64,000 nt of DNA from Kitasatospora sp. MAA4. Its GTDB lineage: Bacteria > Actinomycetota > Actinomycetes > Streptomycetales > Streptomycetaceae. The position numbers were made by a program, and so were the translations under genes. This document shows positions 19,613 through 28,198 of the stretch, piece after piece. Each line of letters opens with the position of its first letter. Position 1 is the stretch's first letter. Location: assembly GCF_029893355.1 (NCBI RefSeq), contig NZ_JARZAI010000007.1:62001-126000 (forward strand), given 5' to 3'. Below the pieces are notes generated by a model. It made no database searches and was not told the origin of the DNA. It saw only the letters and a program-made list of their open reading frames with translations.

Positions 19613-20827
19613 TCAGCTGAAGTCGACGAGTGCGGTGATCCAGTCGTCCTGGACATTGCCTTCGGCCAGGCATGGCCCGCTGGTCGTCGGTGTGTACCAG
19701 CCGGTGCTCAGTTCGTAGGGGGTGGTCGGAACGAACTGCCGCGTCTGCCAAGGGGTCTCGAAGGTTCGTACGACGGCGTATGTCCTGTTCCCGACCGCGT
19801 CGATCACCAGGTCACCGGGTTCGCAGGTGGTGGGGACGAAGTCGCCGGTCAGGCCGTTGGCGGCCAGGTCGCCGTAGTGCTGGACACCGGCCTTCACCCG
19901 GTGGACGCCCTGGAACTCGTCGACCGCGACATGAACCGTGCCCGCGCCCGGGTAGGAGAGGGCGATCGAGTCAGCGGTCGTCAGCGGCCGGATATCGAAG
20001 GCGGCCAGGACGGCCACCCGTTCGTGCGCGGAGTCGGTGACGTCGCCGACGTTCTGGAAGAGGTCGTTCCGGGTGTCGGTGACCGTCACGGGTCCGGGAC
20101 AGGTGCCGGTCAGATACAACGTCATGATCAGCGCGTCCCCGCCGGCCACCGGAGATTGAATCCTCAGGGTGTCGCCTGCGGTCGTCACGTCGGTCTGCTG
20201 GTCCGACGCTGGGCGGCCCACCCACGACGGCATGGCCGGCGGTCCGGCCTGGCTCGGCGCGGCGTCGACCGGACTCTGTGGTACCTGGTCCTCGGGTGGA
20301 GTGATCCACATCGGGGTGGCAGGCATCGAGGGTTGAGGAGGCTGGGCGTCCTCGGTGCTGGAGGGTGGGCAGGGTGTACTCGCGCTCTCCAGGGCGGCGT
20401 GGCTCGGCAGTTCCAACAGGCCGGCGGTGGCGCCGACGCCGAACAACGCCCCGACCACCAGTGTCAGCAGGCGCCCCCGCAGTCGGCCGGACCACCGAGA
20501 GGCGCTGACCGGCGCCGGCTCTGGGGTCACTGCCTCAGGGGCCGGGGAATTGTCGGGCACGGCTGGCGGGTTGGTGCCGGCGCCGTCGAGCAGTGCCTGT
20601 AGCCGGTTGCCGTCCACGCCCAACGCGGTGGTCAGGGCCTGCAAGGCCTCGGTGGTGATGGGGCGTTTGCCGTTGAGCCAGCGCTGCCAGGAGGCGTGGC
20701 TGTAGTGCGTGAGTGTCTCGATCTGTTTCAGCGTCAGTCGGTGCTGGTCCTTGAGCGTGCGCAGTTCCTCCAGAAGCTGCCGGTGCGCGGGACTGAGCCC
20801 GTCGGGCAGCGCGGTCCAGTACGGCAC
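19613..20827 (-). CDS. Membrane-anchored HTH protein with extracytoplasmic beta-domain
   Basis: A 404-residue protein with an XRE-type helix-turn-helix at the N-terminus (about residues 12-82: LTLKQIETLTHYSHASWQRW), a Pro-rich linker, one transmembrane helix (about 116-138, LLTLVVGALFGVGATAGLLE), a Pro/Ser-rich spacer and a C-terminal domain of ~190 residues. That domain has strand-rich features (SIALSYPGAGTVHVAVDEF) like Ig-type domains of secreted proteins. The layout is a one-component sensor: DNA binding inside, possible ligand domain outside. It starts at GTG 20827 behind a GGGGGGAT stretch and is divergent from the lectin-like gene at 21028, its possible target. Confidence 0.82.
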   Translation of the reverse strand: MPYWTALPDGLSPAHRQLLEELRTLKDQHRLTLKQIETLTHYSHASWQRWLNGKRPITTEALQALTTALGVDGNRLQALLDGAGTNPPAVPDNSPAPEAVTPEPAPVSASRWSGRLRGRLLTLVVGALFGVGATAGLLELPSHAALESASTPCPPSSTEDAQPPQPSMPATPMWITPPEDQVPQSPVDAAPSQAGPPAMPSWVGRPASDQQTDVTTAGDTLRIQSPVAGGDALIMTLYLTGTCPGPVTVTDTRNDLFQNVGDVTDSAHERVAVLAAFDIRPLTTADSIALSYPGAGTVHVAVDEFQGVHRVKAGVQHYGDLAANGLTGDFVPTTCEPGDLVIDAVGNRTYAVVRTFETPWQTRQFVPTTPYELSTGWYTPTTSGPCLAEGNVQDDWITALVDFS

Positions 20828-21027
20828 AGCCGAATCCCCCCGGATCCTCCGTTACCTGATGCATGTAACGCCGTCCCAAACCGCAGCTCACCCCTCTGCG
20901 GCCTGTGTGATTGTTACACGACCTAGCGTGACTCTGGCAGGTGTTCGGCGGATTCCCAGAGGATCCATGACGGCGGAACGGACTACCGCCACCTCTCCAG
21001 GCCGTTGTCAGAAAGGTCGATGCACCA

Positions 21028-21589
21028 ATGCTGAGCAACTTCTCCTCGGCGCGCCATCGCGACCGGCACCGCGATCACCCCGCACTACACGGCGCAGGTC
21101 GCCTTGTACAACGACACCACCGGTAAGTGCGCGGACCTACCGAACTACGGATCCAACCCGCCCAACAGCCCCGTGACGCAGTACAACTGCAACCTCGGCT
21201 CCGGCGACAACCAGATGTGGGACCTCCAGCCCACCCGCGTCGTGAACGGCACCCAGCTCTACGAGTTCGTCAACGACAAGAGCGGCCTGTGTATGGACCT
21301 GCCGAACTACGGCTACGAACCGGCGGGCACCCATGTCTACATCTACGGCTGCAACTCCAACCCGGCGGCCGACAACCAGGAGTTCTACCTCAACGACGTC
21401 ACCGGCAACGGTGACTACGAGGTGGTCAACTACGACGACGGCCTCTGCCTCGACGTGGCCGGCTGGGCCAGCGACGGCAGCGACAGGGCGAACGGCCTGC
21501 CGTTGACCGTGTACCCCTGCTACAACTCCGCGTGGACCGGCGGGTACATCCCCGGCTACGACGACCACCTGTGGAAGCTCGACGTCTGA
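21028..21589 (+). pseudogene. Ricin-type beta-trefoil (RICIN) lectin gene with broken leader
   Basis: From about 21050 the frame encodes a complete ~165-residue beta-trefoil with three repeats, each with a C-x-D-[LV] motif (CADLPNYG, CMDLPNYG, CLDVAGW), a later YNC/YGC/YPC cysteine, and degenerate QxW positions. Mature-like sequence ARAIATGTAITPHYT precedes it. The only good start, ATG at 21028 after GAAAGG, encodes MLSNFSS in a different frame, so the signal peptide core seems deleted with a frameshift. Without it the protein would have to start at TTG 21104, which lacks a ribosome site and would leave a disulfide-type lectin in the cytoplasm. A sequencing error is the alternative. Confidence 0.65.
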
Positions 21590-21608
21590 GCTTGAGGATG
21601 TTCATGAG

Positions 21609-21648
21609 CGCCTCCCGGGCGGGGTCTGTCGGCCCCGCCCGGGAGGCG
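21609..21648. terminator. Bidirectional stem-loop terminator
   Basis: CGCCTCCCGGGCGGGG (21609-21624) pairs perfectly with CCCCGCCCGGGAGGCG (21633-21648), a 16-bp stem with 8-nt loop, between the RICIN gene and the convergent DUF397 gene. Confidence 0.8.
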
Positions 21649-21873
21649 TTAGAGGGTGCCGAATTCTCCCGCCTTGACGGCTGAGACGAAGGCGGCGAAT
21701 GAGGCGGTGGGGAAGGCGAGGGTGGGGCCGTGCGGGTCCTTGCTGTCGCGGACCGGGACGATGCCGGTGAGCGGGGTGGCCGCCGGCGCCCATTCGATGC
21801 AGCCGCCGCCATCAGCGTTGCTGTAGCTGGACTTGATCCACGCCACGCGGGGCAGACCGGCGTTTGTGCTCAT
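21649..21873 (-). CDS. DUF397 domain protein
   Basis: A 74-residue DUF397 protein (WIKSSYSNADGGGCIEWA; VPVRDSKDPHGPTLAFP; FAAFVSAVKAGEF). Its ATG overlaps the stop of the upstream XRE gene as ATGA, so the two are translationally coupled. Streptomycetes carry many such HTH/DUF397 pairs, some of which affect development and antibiotic production, with the small protein thought to modulate the regulator. No specific target can be seen. Confidence 0.93.
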   Translation of the reverse strand: MSTNAGLPRVAWIKSSYSNADGGGCIEWAPAATPLTGIVPVRDSKDPHGPTLAFPTASFAAFVSAVKAGEFGTL

Positions 21874-22700
21874 TTGGGCAGAGCCTCCATGACGTCGTGA
21901 ATCACATCCGCCGACTTGCTCGGCGCCAGGGCGTAGGCCCTCAGCCGATCGTATTCCCGTCGACGTTTGTTGACCCGCTCGGGTTCCTCGAACAACGTGC
22001 CAGAACCGATGCTCTCCTCGTAGGCGACGGAGGAGCGGTCGGCCAGCGTCATCAGCGTCAGCGTGCCTCCCATCAGGACATGGCCGCCGTGTTCGAACGG
22101 CAGGATCTGGATGAGGGTGGTCGGGGTGTCCACCTGCGCTGCCAGCGAGGCAAGTTGTGCCCGCATGACGAGCGGTCCCCCGACCGGCCGCCGGATCACC
22201 GCCTCATCGAGGAGCATGGAGAGATAGGGCGGGGGATCGGCCCGCAGCAGTGCCTGCCGCATCAGGCGGGCGGCCACCTTCTCTTCGATCTCGCCCGGGG
22301 ACGCCGCCGGATTGCCCACCTGGAAGAGCGCGCGAGCGTAGTCCTCGGTCTGCACCAGACCCGGCACCAACTGCCCCGCGTACTCGTCGATCACCCGAGC
22401 TCTCGCCTCCAACTCCATCCGGCGGCGGTACTGGTCCGGGTGGATCTCCTTCTTCGCCAGCTCGTACAGCGTGCAGAAGATCCCGTCCGTCCCGAACACC
22501 GCGTCCAGCATCGGCGGCAGGTCCGGCGGGGGGATGGTCTCCGCGACCTCGATGCGGGCGATGTGGCTGCGGCTGTACTTCACGATGCTCGCCAGCTGCT
22601 CCAGCGACATGCCCTCCCGCTCGCGGAAGAACCGCACCTTGGCGCCGAACATGTGGCGGGCGCTCCGGTCGGGGGTCAACTTGCCTGCGGGCCTTGCCAT
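21870..22700 (-). CDS. XRE-family regulator with DUF5753 domain
   Basis: A 276-residue regulator. The helix-turn-helix (about residues 17-75) has FFREREGMSLEQLASIVKYS and RSHIARIEVAE. The rest is the DUF5753 domain (EYAGQLVPGLVQTEDYARAL, LPFEHGGHVLMGGTLTLM, FEEPERVNKRRREYDRLRA). It is the first gene of a two-gene unit with DUF397. ATG at 22700 follows GGGAGT; the longer open frame upstream is non-coding in character. It is divergent from two small genes at 22827 and 23047, possible members of the same module. Confidence 0.92.
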   Translation of the reverse strand: MARPAGKLTPDRSARHMFGAKVRFFREREGMSLEQLASIVKYSRSHIARIEVAETIPPPDLPPMLDAVFGTDGIFCTLYELAKKEIHPDQYRRRMELEARARVIDEYAGQLVPGLVQTEDYARALFQVGNPAASPGEIEEKVAARLMRQALLRADPPPYLSMLLDEAVIRRPVGGPLVMRAQLASLAAQVDTPTTLIQILPFEHGGHVLMGGTLTLMTLADRSSVAYEESIGSGTLFEEPERVNKRRREYDRLRAYALAPSKSADVIHDVMEALPK

Positions 22701-22775
22701 ATCGGACTCCCAATTTTCCCGGGACGTGCCTGGAGAGGCGAACTGCTTCCGATCGTAACTCCGTAGCGCGACTCT

Positions 22776-22788
22776 TGACTCACAGTCA
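22776..22788. promoter_or_regulatory. Short dyad in the divergent promoter region
   Basis: TGACT-CAC-AGTCA is a perfect 5-bp inverted repeat in the 126-bp space between the XRE gene and the small gene at 22827, and it overlaps TTGACT (22775-22780), a possible -35. It could be the XRE operator, but short dyads arise by chance. Confidence 0.3.
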
Positions 22789-22826
22789 GTGAGGATCGTT
22801 GGGATCCCCGAGGAACGGAGCCGCAG

Positions 22827-23060
22827 ATGACTTCCAGGATGGACCGAGAGATGCGAGAGAAGCGCCGAGCCGCCCAGGATGCCCTCAGTCGCCTGATCGC
22901 CCTGCTCGCAGAGGCGGGGATCGTGCTGCCCTCGGCCACCGTGGACTGGCGGGCGCCGGTGACGGGCATCGTCCTGATCGAGCTCGGGGCTGCCCGAGTG
23001 GATGTGGTCGAACTCCTGATCGCCACTCTCCGTAAGGGACTTGGGCATGACGACCAGTGA
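22827..23060 (+). CDS. Small conserved-type hypothetical protein
   Basis: A 77-residue protein: charged N-terminus (MTSRMDREMREKRRAAQDAL), then an amphipathic stretch and GIVLIELGAARVDVVELLIA. Not a recognised family. The ATG at 22827 has a GGAACGGAG stretch upstream. It overlaps the next gene by 14 bp, and both are divergent from the XRE/DUF397 pair. Similar small genes often accompany such pairs in streptomycetes, so a shared module is inferred. Confidence 0.6.
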   Translation: MTSRMDREMREKRRAAQDALSRLIALLAEAGIVLPSATVDWRAPVTGIVLIELGAARVDVVELLIATLRKGLGHDDQ

Positions 23061-23355
23061 GGAACCTGCTTCGGGCACTGTTCCCCCGCAGGGGGTCCTG
23101 TCCGCTGGGTTGGCCGGACTGTCCGCTGTGCGAGGGGAGTTGACCACAATGAGCCCTCGTCGTCGCAGTGCCATGACCATCCGGACCTACCGGATCACCG
23201 GCGGCGGCCGCCGGATCGAGCTGTCGCGGCACGAGATCTCCCCGCACCCGGGGGCGGGCTCGATCGAGCTGACGAGCGTCTGGCCGCGCTGCCGATGCCG
23301 CAGATGTGAGGTGGCGGATGCGGTCGTCCGTCCTGATGCTGAGACGGTGTTGTGA
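23047..23355 (+). CDS. Small Cys-containing hypothetical protein
   Basis: A 102-residue protein whose C-terminal half is Arg-rich, with WPRCRCRRCEV, a CxCxxC cluster that could bind metal. The N-terminus is uncertain: ATG at 23047 overlaps the preceding gene, while ATG at 23150 follows GAGGGGAG and would give 68 residues (MSPRRRSAMTIRTY). The part from 23150 looks most conserved in style. Function unknown. Confidence 0.55.
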   Translation: MTTSEEPASGTVPPQGVLSAGLAGLSAVRGELTTMSPRRRSAMTIRTYRITGGGRRIELSRHEISPHPGAGSIELTSVWPRCRCRRCEVADAVVRPDAETVL

Positions 23356-23594
23356 GACGCCGCGTCAGCGCGGGAGCATGGTCGGCATGACATCGCACAC
23401 GTGGTTGAGCCGTCGACTCCATGTCGACCTGGCGTACGCGTGTTCTGCGGTCTGTCGTCGCCGCGCGGTCTGAGCGCGGTGGCCCGCCCGGCAGTTGGCT
23501 AGTCCGGGCCTGAGTTCGTCCTGTCGGGCGGAGTGCACCGCTGTGTCGCCCTGCGCCACTTCACACCCTCACCCTCACCCGACGGGACCCTCCC

Positions 23595-25031
23595 ATGCGC
23601 TTTGCTCTGCCCTCCCGCGCCGCCGCCGTCTCCGCGGCCGTCCTGCTCGCCCTCTCACTCGCCTCCCCGGCCCGCGCCGACACACCAGCACCCGCCAACC
23701 CGTACGCCGGGCCGGACGGGACGGCCACCATGCACGGCGACACCGAGTCCTCCGACTCCACTCCGCTGCCCGGCCCGGGCGCCGGCCCGCTGACCTCGCA
23801 CCGCGCCGCCCTGGCCTCGGCCTGCCCGACGGTGCTGGACGGCTCGGACGGCTACCCGGTCGCGCTCTGCACCACGATCTTCGGGCTCACCCCGACCGTC
23901 CACCTGCTGGACCCCGCCACCGGCAACTCGATCGCCGAACTGGCCATCGCCAAGGGCTCGTTGCTCGGCGGCGTGTACGCCTACCTGGACAACCGGGACC
24001 GCCTGACGGTGGTGGACGGCAACGACAACCTGCTGCGGATCGGCCACCGGCGGGCGGCCGACGGCTCCTGGCAGTTGTACGTCGACAGCTCGTTCCCGCT
24101 GGCCGGCGCCGTCCCGGCGGGCGACTCGGTGGTCGGGCTGTCCCCGGACTGGCAGGGCCGGGTCTGGTTCGCCACCGCCGGCGGCGTGGTCGGCACCGCC
24201 GACGACCGCACCCCCGGCGGCGCCGTCCGCACGCTCGCGCTGCCGGCCGGTGAGCAGGTCGCCAACAGCATCTCCACCGCCCCCGCCGGCACCCTGGTCG
24301 CCACCACCGCCGCGACCTACCTGCTGACCGCCGCCGCGGACGGCACCCCGCAGATCGCCTGGCGCCAGGCGTACGACCGCGGCCCGGGCCGCAAGCCGGG
24401 ACAGCTCAGCTGGGGTACCGGTTCGACCCCGACGTTCTTCGGCCCGCGCACCGGCACCGAGTACGCCACCATCGTCGACAACGCGGCGCCGACCGAGCAC
24501 CTGCTGGTCTACCGGACCGACTCCGGTGCTCAGGTCTGCTCGGTCCCGGTGCTGCTGGCGGGCGGCAGTGGCAGTGAGAACTCGCCGATCGGGGAGGGGA
24601 GTTCGGTCTTCGTGGCGAGCACGTACGGCTATCCGTACCCCAAGCTGCCGGCCGGCGCGGGGGCGAGCGTGCCGGCCTCGGCCGCCTTCGAGGGCGGGCT
24701 CAGCCGGGTGGACGTCCGCCCGGACGGGTCGGGCTGCGACCTGAAGTGGGACAACACCATCCGCTCGGCGGCCGTTCCGCGCCTCTCGCTCGGCGACCAC
24801 CTGATCCACACCGTCATCCGCAACCCGCTGATCCCCGGCACCGACTGGACGTCGGTCCTGGACCCGTACTCCTACGCCGAGATCGACCCGGATACCGGCG
24901 CCGTCGTGCGCACCAAGTTCCTCGGCGCCGGGTTCCTCTTCGACACGTTGCAGATGGTCGGCACCATCGCCCCCGGCGGCGTGGTCTACCAGGGCACGAC
25001 CACGGGCGTGCTGCGGATCAGCAACGGCTGA
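23595..25031 (+). CDS. Secreted protein, probable beta-propeller-like
   Basis: A 478-residue protein with a clear Sec signal peptide (MRFALPSRAAAVSAAVLLA..., cleavage after ASPARA near residue 28). The mature part has repeated strand patterns reminiscent of six- to eight-bladed propellers: HLLDPATGNSIAELAIAKG, GRVWFATAGGVVGT and EIDPDTGAVVRTKFLGAG. Paired cysteines (CPTV/ALCTT; QVCSV/SGCDLKW) are consistent with export. No catalytic motif is recognised. It stands alone after a 239-bp gap (23356-23594) in which I see no other gene. Function unknown. Confidence 0.78.
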   Translation: MRFALPSRAAAVSAAVLLALSLASPARADTPAPANPYAGPDGTATMHGDTESSDSTPLPGPGAGPLTSHRAALASACPTVLDGSDGYPVALCTTIFGLTPTVHLLDPATGNSIAELAIAKGSLLGGVYAYLDNRDRLTVVDGNDNLLRIGHRRAADGSWQLYVDSSFPLAGAVPAGDSVVGLSPDWQGRVWFATAGGVVGTADDRTPGGAVRTLALPAGEQVANSISTAPAGTLVATTAATYLLTAAADGTPQIAWRQAYDRGPGRKPGQLSWGTGSTPTFFGPRTGTEYATIVDNAAPTEHLLVYRTDSGAQVCSVPVLLAGGSGSENSPIGEGSSVFVASTYGYPYPKLPAGAGASVPASAAFEGGLSRVDVRPDGSGCDLKWDNTIRSAAVPRLSLGDHLIHTVIRNPLIPGTDWTSVLDPYSYAEIDPDTGAVVRTKFLGAGFLFDTLQMVGTIAPGGVVYQGTTTGVLRISNG

Positions 25032-25088
25032 CGGGCCGGTCGGGGGAGTCGACGGCAGAGGCCCGGTGAGTCGTGCGAGACTGCGCCA

Positions 25089-25619
25089 ATGCCGTCGCTT
25101 ACTCAGATCGCGCTGGCCAAGGTGCCGACGCGACTGCGCCCGATCGTGGTGCAGCATCGCAGCCTGGTGAAGTTCCTGCTGGTCGGTGGCACGTGTTTCG
25201 TGCTGACCGTGGTGATCAACTACGGGCTCAAGTTCACTCTCTTCGAGTCCAAGCCGGTGGTCGCGCTGACGATCGCGACGGTGATCGCCACGGTGCTCTC
25301 CTACCTGCTCAACCGGCAGTGGTCGTTCCGCTCGGAGGGCAGCCACAAGGAGGCGATCCCGTTCGTCGTGGTGAGCGCCGTGGCCATCGTGGTCAACGAC
25401 CTGCCGCTGCTGGCCAGTCGGTACCTCCTCGACCTGCGGCAGCCGGACGTCAGCCACTTCTCGCAGGAGGTCGCCGACTTCGTCAGCGGCATGATCCTCG
25501 GCACGCTGCTCGCCATGGGCTTCCGCTACTGGGGGATGAAGAAGTGGGTCTTCACCCAGGCGCGGACCGGCCCGGAGGCGGAGGAGTCCGCCACCGAGTC
25601 GGCCACGCCGGTCGGCTAG
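25089..25619 (+). CDS. GtrA-family membrane protein
   Basis: A 176-residue GtrA-like protein with four hydrophobic helices: FLLVGGTCFVLTVVINYGL, ALTIATVIATVLSYLLN, PFVVVSAVAIVVNDLPLLA and GMILGTLLAMGFRYWGMKK. The NRQWSF and RYWGMKKWVF elements are typical. GtrA proteins help move undecaprenyl-linked sugars across the membrane for cell-wall or surface glycan synthesis. No glycosyltransferase partner is adjacent. GAGACT ends 6 nt before the ATG, so a leaderless transcript is possible. Confidence 0.88.
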   Translation: MPSLTQIALAKVPTRLRPIVVQHRSLVKFLLVGGTCFVLTVVINYGLKFTLFESKPVVALTIATVIATVLSYLLNRQWSFRSEGSHKEAIPFVVVSAVAIVVNDLPLLASRYLLDLRQPDVSHFSQEVADFVSGMILGTLLAMGFRYWGMKKWVFTQARTGPEAEESATESATPVG

Positions 25620-25652
25620 GGCTGCGCTGCTCTAGACGGCATATGCCGGTGA

Positions 25653-25664
25653 GCGATATATATC
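25653..25664 (+). promoter_or_regulatory. -10 and possible PadR operator
   Basis: GCGATATATATC contains the palindrome GATATATATC. TATATA (25657-25662) ends 7 nt before the ATG at 25670, a good -10 for a leaderless mRNA. The AT-rich palindromic core resembles the sites at the other PadR operon (3551-3588). Confidence 0.45.
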
Positions 25665-25669
25665 TCCCT

Positions 25670-26017
25670 ATGACAGAACGCTCCATGCAGGAGCCCACGC
25701 TGCTTCTGCTCACCGCACTGGCCGATGCCCCTCGGCACGGCTACGCCCTGATCCAGGAGATCGCCGTGATCTCGGACGGCCGGGTGAAGATGCGGACCGG
25801 CACGCTCTACAGCGCGCTGGACCGCCTGCTCCAGCAGGGGCTGATCCAGGTCGAACGCGACGAGGTGATCGACGGTCGCGCCCGCCGGACGTACGCGCTC
25901 GCCGAGGCCGGGCGGGCCACCCTGGCCGCCGAGGCCGACCGGCTGCGCGCGGTGGTCGCCGAGGCCGACCGTCGTCTGAGGACCATCCGTCCGACGGCCA
26001 GGGGGGCCCTCGCATGA
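25670..26017 (+). CDS. PadR-family regulator
   Basis: A 115-residue compact PadR regulator: EPTLLLLTALADAPRHGYAL, KMRTGTLYSALDRLLQQGLI and RARRTYALAEAG form the winged helix, with a short dimerising C-terminal helix. ATG at 25670 is chosen over more distant starts because it follows a -10 by 7 nt. Its stop overlaps the next gene as ATGA, so it is coupled to the membrane protein. This small-PadR plus membrane-protein arrangement is common in actinomycetes. Likely autorepressor. Confidence 0.88.
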   Translation: MTERSMQEPTLLLLTALADAPRHGYALIQEIAVISDGRVKMRTGTLYSALDRLLQQGLIQVERDEVIDGRARRTYALAEAGRATLAAEADRLRAVVAEADRRLRTIRPTARGALA

Positions 26018-27003
26018 ACACCGGTACCATCAGCACCACTTCACGCGGCCTGCGACTGGCCCTGCGGGTCTACCCCGCCGCCTACCGCACCGAGCGCGGC
26101 GAGGAGATCACCGCCGTCCACGCGGACGCCACCAGCGGCGCCGGCCGGCTGGCCACCGCCCGCGAGACCGCCGGCGTCGCCGCGTACGGCCTGCGGGTCC
26201 GCACCGGCCTCACCGCGAGCGGCACCGGCGGACACCTGCTCGCCACCACCGCGCCACTGGCCGCCGCCCTCGCGCTCGGCGACCAACTGCGCGTCCTCGC
26301 ACACCTCCCGCAGGACTGGGGACAGACGGCGGCCGAGTACCGCCCCGCGCTGATCGCCTCGGCCGTCCCGGGCGTGCTCTGGCTGCTGGTCGTGGCGGCC
26401 ATGCTGCTCCGCCGGTGGACCACCGCCCGGGTGCTGGCCGCCCTAGCGGCAGTTGCCGCTGTTGCCTCTTGGTTGGCCGGCGAACTGTCGGTGCAGAGGT
26501 GGGCGCCGGGCATGCCGCCGGACTACCTCCTCCTGGTCGGCCGGGCCGGAGCGGGCGTGCTGTGGAGCCTGCTGGTCTTCGCCGCACCGGGCGACCTGCT
26601 CGACAGCACGATCGCCCGCCGACCGCGCGCCGCCGTCCTGCCCTCCCTGCTGTTGGCAGCCAGCATCCTGGACGGCTACGTGGGTGTCGTCGATGCCTCG
26701 TTGCCAACCATCCAGGTGGTGACCGCGATCGTCCTGTCGGCGGGCCTCCTTGCGCTCGTCCTGCTGCGCTGGGCCCGGTTGCTGCCCGCCGCGACCGGAG
26801 TCGCCTTCCTCCCGCTGGCCCTCACCTACGCCGTGGTCTTCGTCGTCCCCCAGTTCTTCAGCTGGGACGACTACTGGCTCGGCAACCTCGGCGTGCTGAT
26901 CAGCTACCTCGTCGGCGCCGCGGTGCTGGCCCTGCTGACAGCGGGCGCTGTGAGGTTCCTGAAGCCCAGCCCGCAGGCCACGGGCCCGCTCGGCACGGAG
27001 TAG
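26014..27003 (+). CDS. Polytopic membrane protein coupled to PadR
   Basis: A 329-residue protein. A soluble N-terminus with LRLALRVYPAAYRTERGEE, a motif often seen at the start of PadR-linked membrane proteins, precedes about seven hydrophobic segments (for example VPGVLWLLVVAAMLL and VVTAIVLSAGLLALVLL). No transporter signature is seen. Translationally coupled to the PadR gene by an ATGA overlap, so it is the presumed PadR target. It ends 2 bp from the convergent gene at 27006. Confidence 0.8.
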   Translation: MNTGTISTTSRGLRLALRVYPAAYRTERGEEITAVHADATSGAGRLATARETAGVAAYGLRVRTGLTASGTGGHLLATTAPLAAALALGDQLRVLAHLPQDWGQTAAEYRPALIASAVPGVLWLLVVAAMLLRRWTTARVLAALAAVAAVASWLAGELSVQRWAPGMPPDYLLLVGRAGAGVLWSLLVFAAPGDLLDSTIARRPRAAVLPSLLLAASILDGYVGVVDASLPTIQVVTAIVLSAGLLALVLLRWARLLPAATGVAFLPLALTYAVVFVVPQFFSWDDYWLGNLGVLISYLVGAAVLALLTAGAVRFLKPSPQATGPLGTE

Positions 27004-27005
27004 TC

Positions 27006-28055
27006 CTACAGCACCTCTTCGGTGATCATCGGCCGGCCGCCGCGGGGGCGGATGCTGACCGCGGCCAGCGTTACCGCGATGCCCAGCACCGCCCAGACGG
27101 CCAGCACCAGCAGCGGCCCGGTGATGTTGGTGGCGTCGAAGTAGGCGATCGAGCGGGCGACGCTGGTCCCCGCGCCGTTCGGCAGCCAGGGGCCGATCGC
27201 CCGCCAGAACGGCGGCAGGATCGGCGGCGGGTAGACGCCGCCCGCGCTGGGGTTGCCGAGCACCACGAAGATCAGCACGGCCAGCCCGATGCCGACCACG
27301 TCGAACAGGCACTCCATCGCCATCGTGAAGGCGCCCACCGCGAAGACCACCAGCGCTCCCAGGCCCCAGAGCCCCGCGATGCTGCCGGGCAGCGCGTTCA
27401 GGATCGGGCCGGTGATCAGCACACCGCCCAGACCCGCCGCGATCGAGTAGAGGGCGAGCACCCCGATGCGGATCACCGCGCGGTTGCGGTTGGCGGGGCG
27501 CGATCCGGCGCTGATGCCGAGGATCGAGGCGACCAGATAGCCGCCGACGCACCAGCCGACCACCAGGTAGAAGGCGGACAGCCCCTTGGCGTCGCCGTCC
27601 GCCAGCGGCACCACGTCCTGCACCTGGACCGTGCGGCCCTGGGACTGCTCGGCCGCCGTGACGATCGCCTCGGCCGCGGTCGCGGCGGCCGGGCCGCGTG
27701 CGTTGGCGACCAGCAGGGTGTCCTGGGTGCCGGACGGGTTGAACAGCAGTGCGGCGTACAGCTTCTGGTCCTTGATCCGGGCCACGGCGGTCGCCTGGTC
27801 GGGGACGGCGGTGGCCCGCACGGCGTTGTTCGGCACCCCGTTCAGTCCGGCCACCAGCTGCCCGCTGACCTGCGCCGGGGCGACCACGCCGATCGAGAGC
27901 CGGTGCGGCTGCGGGTGGTGCAGGGCGCCCACGTAACTGGCGATGAAGCCCAGCTGGAGCAGCAGGACCGCGACCACCAGGAGGGCGGCGCGGCCGGAGA
28001 TGGCGTCCTTGAGCTCGGCGGCGAAGCCCTTGTCCGGCCTGGGGGTGTCCGGCAT
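27006..28055 (-). CDS. ABC-2-type / DUF3533-like membrane protein
   Basis: A 349-residue protein with an N-terminal transmembrane helix (LLVVAVLLLQLGFIASYVGAL), a ~140-residue extracytoplasmic domain, and a C-terminal bundle of about five helices, the layout of DUF3533/ABC-2-type permeases (YhgE/Pip-like). No ATPase gene is adjacent. The ATG at 28055 follows AAGGAGA. It is divergent from the marR gene and shares a palindromic site with it, so MarR control of an export function is the likely context. Confidence 0.82.
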   Translation of the reverse strand: MPDTPRPDKGFAAELKDAISGRAALLVVAVLLLQLGFIASYVGALHHPQPHRLSIGVVAPAQVSGQLVAGLNGVPNNAVRATAVPDQATAVARIKDQKLYAALLFNPSGTQDTLLVANARGPAAATAAEAIVTAAEQSQGRTVQVQDVVPLADGDAKGLSAFYLVVGWCVGGYLVASILGISAGSRPANRNRAVIRIGVLALYSIAAGLGGVLITGPILNALPGSIAGLWGLGALVVFAVGAFTMAMECLFDVVGIGLAVLIFVVLGNPSAGGVYPPPILPPFWRAIGPWLPNGAGTSVARSIAYFDATNITGPLLVLAVWAVLGIAVTLAAVSIRPRGGRPMITEEVL

Positions 28056-28103
28056 CGACGTTCTCCTTCGAAGCGGGGAGTGAGGAAAAGGTACGAAGTG
28101 GAT

Positions 28104-28124
28104 AAGTCGTATCATGAACGACTT
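28104..28124. promoter_or_regulatory. MarR-type operator
   Basis: AAGTCGT-ATCATGA-ACGACTT is a perfect 7-bp inverted repeat with a 7-bp centre between the DUF3533 gene and marR. A second dyad, TACGA (28092-28096) and TCGTA (28107-28111), overlaps it. The position suits control of both divergent genes. Confidence 0.6.
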
Positions 28125-28198
28125 TCGAGGGGTGCCCACTGTTGGATACTGATGGCGCGTCGGCGAGCAGCGCCGCGCGGCATCCTGGGAGATCAAAG

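Noticed and set aside
25620..25669. MPVSDIYLP extension of PadR from the upstream ATG
   Set aside because: It runs through the -10/operator element; ATG 25670 follows it at the proper leaderless distance.
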